Positions 28,860 to 37,582 of a stretch of DNA of 64,000 nt are shown one piece after another. Source of the DNA: Acinetobacter junii CIP 64.5 (GTDB lineage: Bacteria > Pseudomonadota > Gammaproteobacteria > Pseudomonadales > Moraxellaceae). Made by a program: the position numbers and the translations under genes. Numbering within the stretch: the first letter of the stretch is position 1; each line of letters begins with the position of its first letter. The notes below the pieces were generated by a model. The model saw nothing but the letters and a program-made list of their open reading frames with translations, did not search any database and was not told the origin of the DNA. Where the stretch lies: the NCBI RefSeq assembly GCF_000368765.1, contig NZ_KB849655.1:702215-766214 (forward strand). Reading direction: 5' to 3'.

Positions 28860-30101
28860 ATGCAAGTTTATTTAGTAGGCGGTGCTGTCAGAGATCATTT
28901 ACTTGGGCACCCCTATCACGAAAAAGATTACGTGGTGGTCGGAGCAACACCCGAACAATTACTCGCAGATGGATTTCAACCTGTAGGTAAAGACTTCCCT
29001 GTATTTCTTCATCCAAAAACAAAAGAAGAATATGCTCTCGCGCGTACAGAACGTAAGTCTGGCGTGGGATATCATGGATTTCAATTTCATACCGATAAAA
29101 CAGTCAAATTAGAAGAAGATTTAATACGTCGTGATCTCACCATCAATGCAATGGCAATGGATGAAAATGGAAACATTTATGATCCCTATGGTGGTCAAGA
29201 TGATCTTAACCAAAAAATTCTTCGTCATGTCTCAGATGCTTTTATTGAAGACCCACTTCGTGTTTTACGCGTTGCAAGATTTGCTGCACGTTATACAGCT
29301 TACGGATTTAAGATTGCTGAAGAAACATTAAACCTAATGAGTGAAATCGCAAGTTCTGGTGAATTAGATGCACTAACACCTGAACGGGTTTGGAAAGAAA
29401 CCTCTCGTGCATTGATGGAAGATCATGCCGATGTGTACTTTCAAACGCTCAGAGACTGTAATGCTCTCAAAGTTTTATTTCCTGAGATAGATGCATTATT
29501 TGGTGTTCCACAACGCCCCGAATTCCACCCAGAAATTGACTGTGGTATTCATACTTTAATGTCATTAAGACAAGCCTGTTTAGCAAATTACGCCCTAGAC
29601 GTTCGTTATGCAGTACTTGTACATGATTTAGGGAAGGCGCTCACTCCTGCTGAGGAATTACCCAAGCATATTATGCATGAAGAAAGAGGTTTAAAACCTG
29701 TTGGTGATATTTCTGATCGCTTAAAAGTCCCTACACAGCTCAAGAATTTGGCGCTTATCGTTTGTAAAGAACATTTAAAATGTCACCAAGCCAAAAACCT
29801 TAAACCTGGCACGCTATGGCGCTTATTACAACGTTTAGATGTATTACGCAAACCTGAGAAAGTTCAGGCATTTGTACAGGCATGTGAATGTGATGCCAAA
29901 GGTCGTTTAGGTTTAGAGAATCGCCCCTATCCACAAGCACAATACATCTTAGATGCGATGGAAATTGTGAGAAAAATACGTGCTCAAGATTTACCGCCAG
30001 ATATTCAAGGTGTTGAAATAGGTGAAATGTTGATTCAATATCGCATTGATGCTTTGGCTAAATTTAAAGAACAGCATGATGAGCCATCATCTGCATCATA
30101 A
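28860..30101 (+). CDS. cca: tRNA CCA-adding nucleotidyltransferase
   Basis: Adds or repairs the 3' CCA of tRNAs; 413 aa with a class II nucleotidyltransferase head (VGGAVRD at 6-12; RRDLTINAMAMD) and a C-terminal HD domain (AVLVHDLGKALTP), as in E. coli Cca. The metal-binding pair that is Asp21-x-Asp23 in E. coli reads Glu21-Lys-Asp23 here. ATG 28860 lies right after the hairpin described separately. It converges on tsf across a shared terminator. Confidence 0.95.
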   Translation: MQVYLVGGAVRDHLLGHPYHEKDYVVVGATPEQLLADGFQPVGKDFPVFLHPKTKEEYALARTERKSGVGYHGFQFHTDKTVKLEEDLIRRDLTINAMAMDENGNIYDPYGGQDDLNQKILRHVSDAFIEDPLRVLRVARFAARYTAYGFKIAEETLNLMSEIASSGELDALTPERVWKETSRALMEDHADVYFQTLRDCNALKVLFPEIDALFGVPQRPEFHPEIDCGIHTLMSLRQACLANYALDVRYAVLVHDLGKALTPAEELPKHIMHEERGLKPVGDISDRLKVPTQLKNLALIVCKEHLKCHQAKNLKPGTLWRLLQRLDVLRKPEKVQAFVQACECDAKGRLGLENRPYPQAQYILDAMEIVRKIRAQDLPPDIQGVEIGEMLIQYRIDALAKFKEQHDEPSSAS

Positions 30102-30111
30102 TTTTTGCATA

Positions 30112-30146
30112 AAAAAAACCCAGTCAAAAGTGACTGGGTTTTTTTA
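30112..30146. terminator. Bidirectional terminator between cca and tsf
   Basis: The stem acccagtca/tgactgggt with A and T runs on both flanks. Confidence 0.88.
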
Positions 30147-30166
30147 TTTTACTGATTCAATAAAAA

Positions 30167-31045
30167 TTATTGAGCAGCAGCAGCTTGAGCAGCAGCAACT
30201 TCATCAGCAAAGCTCATTTCAGCTTTCTTCTCAATACCTTCGCCTACTTCGAAACGAACGAATTGAGCTACAACTGTACCAGTTGCTTTTAATACATCAG
30301 CAACTTTCTTATCGTTGTCGATAACATACATTTGACGATCAAGAGCAACTTCGTTCAAGTATTTTTCTACTGAACCAGTTACCATTTTCTCAACGATGTT
30401 TGCTGGCTTGCCAGATTCTACAGCTTTCGCTTCAGCAATTTCTTTCTCTTTAGCGATTAAGTCAGCTGGAACAGCTTCAGCATTTACTGCAACTGGGTTG
30501 AACGCAGCAACGTGCATTGCAATACCTTTACCAGTGTCTGCATCACCTGTATAAGAAACAACAACACCGATTTTTAAACCGTGCTTGTAAACAGCTAAGT
30601 TTTCGCCTTCAACGATTTGTGCACGACGAACTTGGATGTTTTCACCGATTTTTTGAACAAGCGCAACACGAGCTTCTTCTACAGTAGCACCGTCTTCAAG
30701 CTTAAGTTCAGCAATTTTTGCTGCATCAGTTTCACCAGCAGCAAGTGCAGCTGTAGCAACTTTGTCAGAGAAGTTTTTGAAGTTGTCGTCTTTAGCAACG
30801 AAGTCAGTTTGACAGTTAACTTCAACAAGAATCGCTTTGTTACCGTTTTGAATGATCGTGATCGCACCATCAGCAGCAATGTTACCAGCTTTTTTAGCTG
30901 CTTTTGCTTGACCTGATTTACGAAGGTTATCAATTGCAAGTTCGATGTCGCCGTTTGCTTCTGTTAATGCTTTTTTGCATTCCATCATTGCAAGACCAGT
31001 ACGGTCACGTAATTCTTTTACCATGCTTGCAGTAATTGCAGTCAT
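30167..31045 (-). CDS. tsf: Elongation factor Ts
   Basis: Nucleotide exchange factor for EF-Tu, 292 aa (family ~283-295). The N-terminal UBA-like domain includes [34 protein letters not shown], written here across two family blocks ([18 protein letters not shown] and the following segment). The EF-Tu contact [11 protein letters not shown] is present. It ends in an Ala/Gln-rich tail. rpsB is upstream on the same strand, the universal rpsB-tsf order. Confidence 0.97.
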   Translation of the reverse strand: MTAITASMVKELRDRTGLAMMECKKALTEANGDIELAIDNLRKSGQAKAAKKAGNIAADGAITIIQNGNKAILVEVNCQTDFVAKDDNFKNFSDKVATAALAAGETDAAKIAELKLEDGATVEEARVALVQKIGENIQVRRAQIVEGENLAVYKHGLKIGVVVSYTGDADTGKGIAMHVAAFNPVAVNAEAVPADLIAKEKEIAEAKAVESGKPANIVEKMVTGSVEKYLNEVALDRQMYVIDNDKKVADVLKATGTVVAQFVRFEVGEGIEKKAEMSFADEVAAAQAAAAQ

Positions 31046-31084
31046 GTTGATCTCCTAAATCGGTAGAAAATAAATCTGTTCAAC

Positions 31085-31116
31085 AAAAACGGCCCAAAGA
31101 AACTCTGGACCGTTTG
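31085..31116 (-). terminator. Hairpin between rpsB and tsf
   Basis: On the minus strand, aaacggtcc/gggccgttt (one G-T pair) is followed by T residues. As in other bacteria it may attenuate tsf relative to rpsB. Confidence 0.65.
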
Positions 31117-31182
31117 CAATCTCGACGCTTTAATTTGCCACCATTACATGTCGCAAAAATGACAAGCTTGCGTCAAAACGCA

Positions 31183-31935
31183 TTAAGCCTCAGAAGCGTC
31201 TTTCGCAGCGTCATCGCCTTTTGCTTGAGCGTTCGCTTGTGATTGAGCGTATTCTTTACCAGCAATGATAGCGTCAGCCATAGCTGAAGCGTATAACGTT
31301 ACTGCACGGATCGCATCATCGTTACCAGGAATAACGTAATCTACGTTATCTGGGTTTGAGTTTGTATCAACGATACCGATTACAGGAATACCTAAGTTTT
31401 TAGCTTCTTTGATTGCAATCGCTTCGTGGTCAACATCGATTACAAATAATGCGTCAGGTAAACCACCCATGTTCTTAACGCCGCCTAAAGCACGTTCAAG
31501 CTTGTCCATCTCACGAGTACGCTCTAAGGCTTCACGTTTAGTAAGCTTAGCAAAAGTACCATCTTGAGATTGAGTTTGAAGATCTTTTAAACGGTTGATA
31601 GATTGGCGAAGAGTTTTCCAGTTCGTCAACATACCACCTAACCAACGGTGATCTACATATGGTTGACCAGCACGTTGAGCTTGTTCACGGATGATGTTAG
31701 AAGCAGCACGTTTCGTACCAACGAATAATACTTTGTTCTTTTTGCTCGCCAAGTTGTTAACGAAGTTCAATGCATCATTTAACGCAGGAACAGTGTGCTC
31801 AAGGTTGATGATGTGAATTTTGTTACGCGCGCCAAAAATGTATTGACGCATTTTTGGGTTCCAGAAACGAGTTTGGTGACCAAAGTGTGCGCCTGCTTGA
31901 AGAAGGTCGCGCATGCTTACGTTGTAATCTGCCAT
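31183..31935 (-). CDS. rpsB: 30S ribosomal protein S2
   Basis: Small-subunit protein, 250 aa from ATG 31935 ([20 protein letters not shown]). Signatures are [46 protein letters not shown] and PGNDDA. An upstream in-frame start at 31986 would add 17 unrelated residues overlapping the leader, so I reject it. Ends with a charged Ala/Asp tail. Confidence 0.97.
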   Translation of the reverse strand: MADYNVSMRDLLQAGAHFGHQTRFWNPKMRQYIFGARNKIHIINLEHTVPALNDALNFVNNLASKKNKVLFVGTKRAASNIIREQAQRAGQPYVDHRWLGGMLTNWKTLRQSINRLKDLQTQSQDGTFAKLTKREALERTREMDKLERALGGVKNMGGLPDALFVIDVDHEAIAIKEAKNLGIPVIGIVDTNSNPDNVDYVIPGNDDAIRAVTLYASAMADAIIAGKEYAQSQANAQAKGDDAAKDASEA

Positions 31936-31971
31936 TTTCTTTACCTTAAAGTTTGGGTTAGGCCTCCATAT

Positions 31972-32030
31972 ATCCGCATTCTCCACCTATTGCTAGGCAC
32001 CCAGAGTAATGTGACGATATATGTGCGGAT
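31972..32030 (-). promoter_or_regulatory. Structured rpsB leader, candidate S2 autoregulatory element
   Basis: On the minus strand, atccgca (32030-32024) pairs with tgcggat (31978-31972), enclosing a smaller hairpin around cctagcaatagg, shortly before rpsB. A conserved S2-controlled leader of this kind is known for gammaproteobacterial rpsB-tsf mRNA; equivalence here is inferred from position and folding by eye. Confidence 0.45.
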
Positions 32031-32158
32031 TTTGTATAACTACTTATCAATTTTTCGAACCACTTCTTATTTAGAAAATAGTCACGAAAAGCATTTGATA
32101 AAATAGGCGGCTATTTATACCATAGACGCTTGCGAATTACCAAAAGTTTTTAGAGATC

Positions 32159-32983
32159 ATGAACACGACTTATACAGCTCCTCGTCGATTAATCAAAACT
32201 CCCGATGAAATTGAAAAAATGCGCATCGCGGGGAAATTGGCGGCTGAAGTTTTAGACATGATTAAACCGCATATTAAAGCGGGAGTGAGTACTTTAGAAC
32301 TCGATACAATCTGTCGCAATCATATTGAAAATGTACAAGATGCTATTCCTGCTTGTGTAGGTTATGGTGCAGCTCCAGGTCGACCTGCATTTCAACATTC
32401 AATTTGCACATCTGTTAACCATGTCGTTTGTCATGGTATTCCATCTGAAAATAAAATTTTAAAAAACGGCGATATTCTAAATATTGATGTCACAGTAATC
32501 AAAGACGGTTATCACGGCGATACCAATATGATGTATATCGTAGGTGGTGAGACGTCTATTTTGGCAAACCGTTTGTGTCAGGTTGCACAAGAAGCTATGT
32601 ATCGTGGTATGGCGACTGTACGTGATGGTTCTTATTTAGGTGATATCGGACATGCAATTCAACAATATGTTGAGTCTGAGCGTTTTAGCGTAGTTCGAGA
32701 ATATTGTGGTCATGGTATTGGAAATGTGTTCCATGATGAACCACAAGTTCTACACTATGGACAAAAAGGTACAGGAATGCGTTTAGAGGCTGGCATGACC
32801 TTTACTATTGAACCAATGGTGAACGCTGGCGTTTGGCAAACAAAATTATTAGGTGATAAATGGACTGTTGTCACAAAAGATCATAAGTTGTCCGCACAAT
32901 ATGAACATACTATTTTAGTAACTCAAACTGGTATTGAAGTCCTTACCGCTCGTCCAGAAGAAGATTTATCTCGCTTCATGTAA
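32159..32983 (+). CDS. map: Methionine aminopeptidase (type I)
   Basis: Removes the initiator Met from nascent proteins; 274 aa. Metal ligands and neighbours are visible: NIDVTVIKDGYHGDTNMMY (two Asp), GHGIGNVFHDEPQVLHYG (His), MTFTIEPMV (Glu) and YEHTILVT (Glu). The start ATG 32159 gives the usual IKTPDEIEKMRIAGKLAAEV opening. It is divergent from rpsB, a common arrangement. Confidence 0.96.
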   Translation: MNTTYTAPRRLIKTPDEIEKMRIAGKLAAEVLDMIKPHIKAGVSTLELDTICRNHIENVQDAIPACVGYGAAPGRPAFQHSICTSVNHVVCHGIPSENKILKNGDILNIDVTVIKDGYHGDTNMMYIVGGETSILANRLCQVAQEAMYRGMATVRDGSYLGDIGHAIQQYVESERFSVVREYCGHGIGNVFHDEPQVLHYGQKGTGMRLEAGMTFTIEPMVNAGVWQTKLLGDKWTVVTKDHKLSAQYEHTILVTQTGIEVLTARPEEDLSRFM

Positions 32984-33003
32984 GCGATTTCTTTGTTTCA
33001 TTT

Positions 33004-33026
33004 AAGCTACTTCGGTAGCTTTTTTT
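33004..33026 (+). terminator. Terminator of map
   Basis: The stem aagctac/gtagctt with a TTCG loop is followed by T residues. Confidence 0.88.
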
Positions 33027-33178
33027 ATGCTTTTAAAAAAGTTATTAGTTAATTAAATTAAACAAAAACATTCATAAGAATAACAATTATAAATTCTATC
33101 TATACAAATTCTGCATAAAAAAACGTTATGGTGAGCGCAAGAAAAATCCTTACAAACTTTAGGACATGGAGTCCCAAG

Positions 33179-34324
33179 ATGATGAAGAAGTCATTTGCAT
33201 GCCTGATTACAACAGGTTTATGTGCCCTTCCTACACTTACTTTTGCAGATTCACCATATTTTAGCCTCAAAGATGGAGATGGGTTTAAGCGCTTCTCTAT
33301 TTCAGCTGGTCCCCTATATGTAAAACCAACGGGTAAAGGACAACCTATACGTGTAAATACCTCTGTTGCAGAGGGAACCAAAACCAAAGTTGGAGATGTC
33401 AAAGGCGATTCTGTATTAGACGCGATTGATGAATCACAACCAGAAGCTACAGCTAAAAAAGCTATATTAAAAGGCGTTCTTGATCTAGAAAGACATACAC
33501 TCCTTAATTTGGGTAAAGAAGGTATTGTCTCTTATAAAGGTGATGATGGAGCACAGTACCTCAGAGCGAGCACTGCAGGTACAGCAGAAATCAATGGTTT
33601 ATCTTCATGGGAAAATCAAGGTACAGGTCTTGAAGCCGATGATGTTCTAACCTTAGGGATCATGACAAGTTATCATTTTACAGATAATCTGTCGTTGGAA
33701 GTTAAAGCTGGTATCCCTCCTAAAGTAGATATTCAAGGTAAAGGAAAAATTTATGCACCTTTAACAGGGATCGCTACCCCAGAAGGATTAGGTGTAGTAG
33801 TTGGTGATCTTCCATTAAAGAAAGATATTTTCATTACGGACTTAGAAGCCCATAAAAAGACATCTTCCGCACGTGCTTGGACACCTGCATTCGAACTCCA
33901 ATACCGCTTTGGAAAAACCGGTATAAATAAATTTAGACCATATGTTGGTTTAGGGCTCATGTATGCTTACTTCAGTGAACTAGAAATGAACCCAGACTTG
34001 GAAAAAGATCTTGTCAATGCTGGTCATATGATTGTCAATATTAAAGACGGTAAAGCTGGCGCAGCTCTAGACCAGAAAAAAAGCTCAGGAAATCCAAAAG
34101 TTAAGTTAGATGCTTCAGATACTTTTGCTCCTGTAGCAACGGTTGGTTTTACCTATGATTTTAATGAAAAATGGTACGCTGTAGGCTCTGTATCTTATGC
34201 TCACTTAAGTACTGATGCTACTATTACTGTGAATGATTCAAAATATGGGGAATTAATTAAAGCCAAAGCAGATATCGAAATTAATCCTATTTTAGGTTAT
34301 GCAGGTATCGGCTACCGTTTCTAA
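33179..34324 (+). CDS. OmpW-like outer-membrane protein, extended
   Basis: About 381 aa with a signal peptide (MMKKSFACLITTGLCALPTL, cleavage near TFA-DSPYF). Beta strands typical of OmpW-type barrels follow: LTLGIMTSYHFTDNLSLEVKAGIPP, FRPYVGLGLMYAYF, VATVGFTYDFNEKWYAVGSVSYAHL and the terminal GYAGIGYRF ending in Phe. Standard OmpW is ~210 aa, so this carries large extra loops, mainly at residues ~45-140 and ~270-300. GGAG at 33168-33171 supports ATG 33179 rather than the upstream in-frame ATG 33128. Function: probable small hydrophobic compound channel, unproven. Confidence 0.75.
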   Translation: MMKKSFACLITTGLCALPTLTFADSPYFSLKDGDGFKRFSISAGPLYVKPTGKGQPIRVNTSVAEGTKTKVGDVKGDSVLDAIDESQPEATAKKAILKGVLDLERHTLLNLGKEGIVSYKGDDGAQYLRASTAGTAEINGLSSWENQGTGLEADDVLTLGIMTSYHFTDNLSLEVKAGIPPKVDIQGKGKIYAPLTGIATPEGLGVVVGDLPLKKDIFITDLEAHKKTSSARAWTPAFELQYRFGKTGINKFRPYVGLGLMYAYFSELEMNPDLEKDLVNAGHMIVNIKDGKAGAALDQKKSSGNPKVKLDASDTFAPVATVGFTYDFNEKWYAVGSVSYAHLSTDATITVNDSKYGELIKAKADIEINPILGYAGIGYRF

Positions 34325-34339
34325 TCTTTTCTTTTTATC

Positions 34340-34364
34340 AAAGCAGCTTCGGCTGCTTTTTTTC
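34340..34364 (+). terminator. Terminator of the OmpW-like gene
   Basis: The stem aaagcagc/gctgcttt closed by TTCG is followed by T residues. Confidence 0.9.
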
Positions 34365-34566
34365 GATCGCTATGTTTTTAATCAAACTGTATAAAAATGA
34401 TGCACCATTTAAAAACAACTCATTCAATATTGCCTTACAGTTGCTATCACATTTCCTGTTTTTAAAATTTAAGCAACTGCCCACTCGGAATCTATAACAA
34501 TAGAATAATTAATTTTCGCGATTTAAATTAGAATTTTAAATTGTTCTTTTGGTTAAATATTTTTAT

Positions 34567-34582
34567 TGGCACATCCCTTGCA
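34567..34582 (+). promoter_or_regulatory. Sigma-54 (RpoN) promoter for narK
   Basis: TGGCACATCCCTTGCA matches the -24/-12 consensus TGGCACgNNNNTTGCa with exact GG-N10-GC spacing. Transcription would start near 34593. A perfect NtrC half-site, TGCACCA, lies at 34401-34407, about 190 bp upstream, but its second half is poor. Confidence 0.8.
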
Positions 34583-34598
34583 TACTTCATAACATACA

Positions 34599-34645
34599 GA
34601 ATCAATGTCGATTCAAAAAAATTTGTTGGCGGCCAATGATGTCCG
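34599..34645 (+). promoter_or_regulatory. Two hexaloop hairpins in the narK leader (possible ANTAR target)
   Basis: Hairpin 1 is gaatc(AATGTC)gattc at 34599-34614. Hairpin 2 is cggcc(AATGAT)gtccg at 34630-34645 with one C-T mismatch. Both loops have A at position 1 and G at position 4, the hallmark of RNA bound by ANTAR antiterminators such as NasT/NasR. A further stem tgtaagc/gcttaca (34658-34682) follows, but no clear T run was found, so an attenuation mechanism is not established. Confidence 0.4.
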
Positions 34646-34714
34646 TTCTGTTCGGTTTGTAAGCATAAGCATTTGGCTTACAGAGTAATATTTCGTTCAG
34701 TTCAGGAGAAGGCT

Positions 34715-36061
34715 ATGTCTTCAAATATGAATTTAGATGCAAAAAAAGCGACTGAAATAAAATTATTCAGCTTTTCCACTCCTGCGATGCGCGCCTTCCA
34801 TATGACATGGCTTGCATTTTTCGTGTGTTTCTTCGCATGGTTTGCATGTGCTCCATTAATGCCAGTTATTAAAGGGGAATTTAATTTAACCAAAGATCAG
34901 ATTGCAAATATCAATATTGCGGCTGTTGCCATCACTATTCTGATTCGCCTAATCGTTGGTCCACTTTGCGATAAGTACGGACCTCGTAAAACATACACTG
35001 CATTATTAATCTTGGGCAGTATCCCAGTATTCGGTGTTGCAGCAGCAAATACCTATGAGTCGTTCCTTTTCTTCCGCCTTTTAATTGGTGCAATTGGTGC
35101 GAGCTTCGTTATCACTCAATACCATACTAGCGTTATGTTTGCGCCTAACGTTGTCGGTACAGCAAATGCAGCATCTGCAGGTTGGGGAAATGCAGGTGGT
35201 GGTGCAACACAAGCAATCATGCCGTTAATTCTCGGTGCAATTGTGATGTTTGGTGTAGAACAAGCAATGGGCTGGAGAATTGCACTGCTTGTACCTGGCA
35301 TTATGATGGTAATTGTTGGTGTACTTTATTGGAAACTTACTCAAGACTGTCCACAAGGTGATTTCAAAGAATTACGTGCGAACGGTGTCGAAGTTGGTAG
35401 CGGTAAAAAAGGTGGAATGGCGATTTTAATGCAGGCAGCACGTAACTACCGCGTTTGGATCCTATTTGTCTCTTATGCAGCATGTTTCGGTATCGAAATC
35501 TTCATTCATAATATTGCAGCAATGTACTACGTCGATCACTTCAACATGGGTTTAAAAGAAGCAGGTTTAACTGCGGGTATCTTTGGTCTTCTCGCACTAT
35601 TCGCTCGTGCACTTGGTGGTATCGTATCGGATAAAGTGGCACTTACTAAAGGATTAGATGGTCGTACAAAAGTTTTATTCATCCTGATTTTACTTGAAGG
35701 CTTGTTCCTCATTTTATTCTCTCAAATGAATACAATTGGTTTGGCGATCATCACGATGACTGTGTTTGCATTATTTACACACATGTCATGCGGTGCGACA
35801 TATGCCTTAGTACCATTTATTGATCGTAATGCTCTTGGTGGCGTAGCAGGTATTATTGGTGCAGGCGGAAATGTGGGTGCAGTCGCAGCAGGTTTCTTAT
35901 TAAAAGGCTTACTTGATGTTCAAACTTGTTTGATGATTTTGGGATGCCTTGTGACTGTAGCTGCATTCACTGTCGTTCTCATTCGCTTCTCAGTTGAACA
36001 CAAAGACAAAGAAAAAGAATTATATGAACAAGCTTTGCTTGAGCGTAATTTAACAACCTAA
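34715..36061 (+). CDS. narK: Nitrate/nitrite MFS transporter NarK-type
   Basis: Inner-membrane transporter of 448 aa with twelve hydrophobic segments. Both nitrate signatures are present: GWGNAGGG (NS1) and GAGGNVGAV (NS2), with RLIVGPLCDKYGPRKTY as the MFS loop 2-3. ATG 34715 has an AGGAGAAGG ribosome site; an upstream in-frame start overlaps the leader hairpin. The sigma-54 promoter points to nitrogen-limited nitrate uptake for assimilation rather than respiration. Confidence 0.92.
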   Translation: MSSNMNLDAKKATEIKLFSFSTPAMRAFHMTWLAFFVCFFAWFACAPLMPVIKGEFNLTKDQIANINIAAVAITILIRLIVGPLCDKYGPRKTYTALLILGSIPVFGVAAANTYESFLFFRLLIGAIGASFVITQYHTSVMFAPNVVGTANAASAGWGNAGGGATQAIMPLILGAIVMFGVEQAMGWRIALLVPGIMMVIVGVLYWKLTQDCPQGDFKELRANGVEVGSGKKGGMAILMQAARNYRVWILFVSYAACFGIEIFIHNIAAMYYVDHFNMGLKEAGLTAGIFGLLALFARALGGIVSDKVALTKGLDGRTKVLFILILLEGLFLILFSQMNTIGLAIITMTVFALFTHMSCGATYALVPFIDRNALGGVAGIIGAGGNVGAVAAGFLLKGLLDVQTCLMILGCLVTVAAFTVVLIRFSVEHKDKEKELYEQALLERNLTT

Positions 36062-36074
36062 ATGCATACTTTTA

Positions 36075-36097
36075 GAGGATGAGGCTTTCTCATCCTC
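36075..36097. repeat. Intercistronic hairpin narK-porin
   Basis: The 9-bp stem gaggatgag/ctcatcctc with a 5-nt loop is followed by a C/T-rich tail without a strong T run; probably a partial terminator or mRNA-stability element in one operon. Confidence 0.55.
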
Positions 36098-36136
36098 CCT
36101 CTCTCCAAATTCAAATACTTTATTAAGGATACTGCG

Positions 36137-37351
36137 ATGAATAAATTTTCGTATTCATTAATCACGCTTGCATGTTTATCTACCCTTACTTCAGCATCAG
36201 ATAATTTTTTCTCTCAAACAAAACTTAGCTTAGATACTCGCTTACGTTATGAGCTTGTTGATCAAGATAATACTCTCAAAAATGCTGATGCATGGACATT
36301 ACGTATTCGTCCTGCGATCCAAACGGGTTCATGGTATGGTCTAAGTGCATTCGTTCAAGGTGAAGGTACAGTCGAGATTAATGATGAATTTAATAGCACT
36401 CGAAATAGTCAAACTCAATACAGCACTGTTCCTGATGCTGAAAACTTGCAACTCAATCAAGCCTATTTAAAATATGTTTACAACCCTAATTTTGATTTAA
36501 CCGTAGGTCGTCAAACAATTAACTTAGATAATCAACGTTTTGTAGGTACAGTTGCTTGGAGACAGAATGACCAAACCTTTGACGCTGTAAGTTTGAACTA
36601 TAAACTTTGCAAAGAATTTGGATTATTTTATTCATATATTGATCAAGTCAATACAATTTTTGGTAGTGAAGAACCTGAGCCTAAGTTCATTCAAGCCCAA
36701 GCGAGTAAACAAGAAAGTAAAATTCATTTGATTCAAGCCAAAATGAATTACAACCCTCTTTTAAATGCTGTGGTTTATGGTTATTTGATGGACTTTGAAG
36801 ATCTTGCTGCATGGTCAAATCAAACCTATGGTTTGAGAGTGACAGGTAAGAAAAATGACTTCAAATATTCAGCAGAATATGCAAATCAAACAGAATATGC
36901 AGACCAACCAACCGATTATGATGCTGACTACTATGCTCTTGAGCTGGGTTACAATATATCGAGTCAATCAACAACTATTGGGGACATTTCGATTGGTTAT
37001 GAAGTTCTTGGTAGTGATGATGGAAAAATTGCATTCCAAACACCATTAGCAACCAAACATAAATTTAATGGTTGGACGGATATGTTCTTAACGACGCCTG
37101 CCAATGGTTTGAAAGACTTGTACATCACATCTAACTTTAATATTGTCAGCAAAGGGAAACTGGGTACGGAATTGCATCAATATCGAAGCGAGGAAAAGAA
37201 TATAGATTACGGTCAAGAATATTCAATTTCTTATAGCCATACCCTACCAATCAAAGGTTTATCTGCTCTAGCAAAATATTCAGACTATCAAGCAAATGAT
37301 TTTGGTGTTGATACACAAAAATTATGGTTACAGGTCGATTATAAATATTGA
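36137..37351 (+). CDS. Alginate-export-type outer-membrane porin
   Basis: A 404-aa barrel protein with a signal peptide (to ~20, STLTSA). Sequence resembles the alginate-export porin domain: LDTRLRYELVDQDN, AWTLRIRPAIQTG, NQAYLKYVYNPNFDLTVGRQTINLDNQRFVG-type strands (seen at ~110-140) and a final KLWLQVDYKY. It lies 75 bp behind narK on the same strand, so it probably helps nitrate or another anion cross the outer membrane; alginate itself is unlikely. The C-terminal residue is Tyr. Confidence 0.75.
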   Translation: MNKFSYSLITLACLSTLTSASDNFFSQTKLSLDTRLRYELVDQDNTLKNADAWTLRIRPAIQTGSWYGLSAFVQGEGTVEINDEFNSTRNSQTQYSTVPDAENLQLNQAYLKYVYNPNFDLTVGRQTINLDNQRFVGTVAWRQNDQTFDAVSLNYKLCKEFGLFYSYIDQVNTIFGSEEPEPKFIQAQASKQESKIHLIQAKMNYNPLLNAVVYGYLMDFEDLAAWSNQTYGLRVTGKKNDFKYSAEYANQTEYADQPTDYDADYYALELGYNISSQSTTIGDISIGYEVLGSDDGKIAFQTPLATKHKFNGWTDMFLTTPANGLKDLYITSNFNIVSKGKLGTELHQYRSEEKNIDYGQEYSISYSHTLPIKGLSALAKYSDYQANDFGVDTQKLWLQVDYKY

Positions 37352-37540
37352 TCAATAACCATTCACTTTAATCCAGTGGAATTGAATGCACTTAATCATT
37401 TCATTTGATTCACTTTATTAACCAAGGTGCAGAAATTGAAAAGGTTAAGTTGCGATGAAATGTCATCAAAGCATCAAAAAACTGTCATCAAAATATAAAA
37501 ATTGACTGGTTAAATGAAAAATAAAAAAGCTTAAAAAACT

Positions 37541-37578
37541 AAAAAGCTTGCTGATTGACCTTCAGCAAGCTTTTTTCT
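37541..37578. terminator. Bidirectional terminator
   Basis: The perfect repeat aaaagcttgctga/tcagcaagctttt lies between convergent genes with A and T flanks. Confidence 0.88.
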
Positions 37579-37582
37579 TTGA

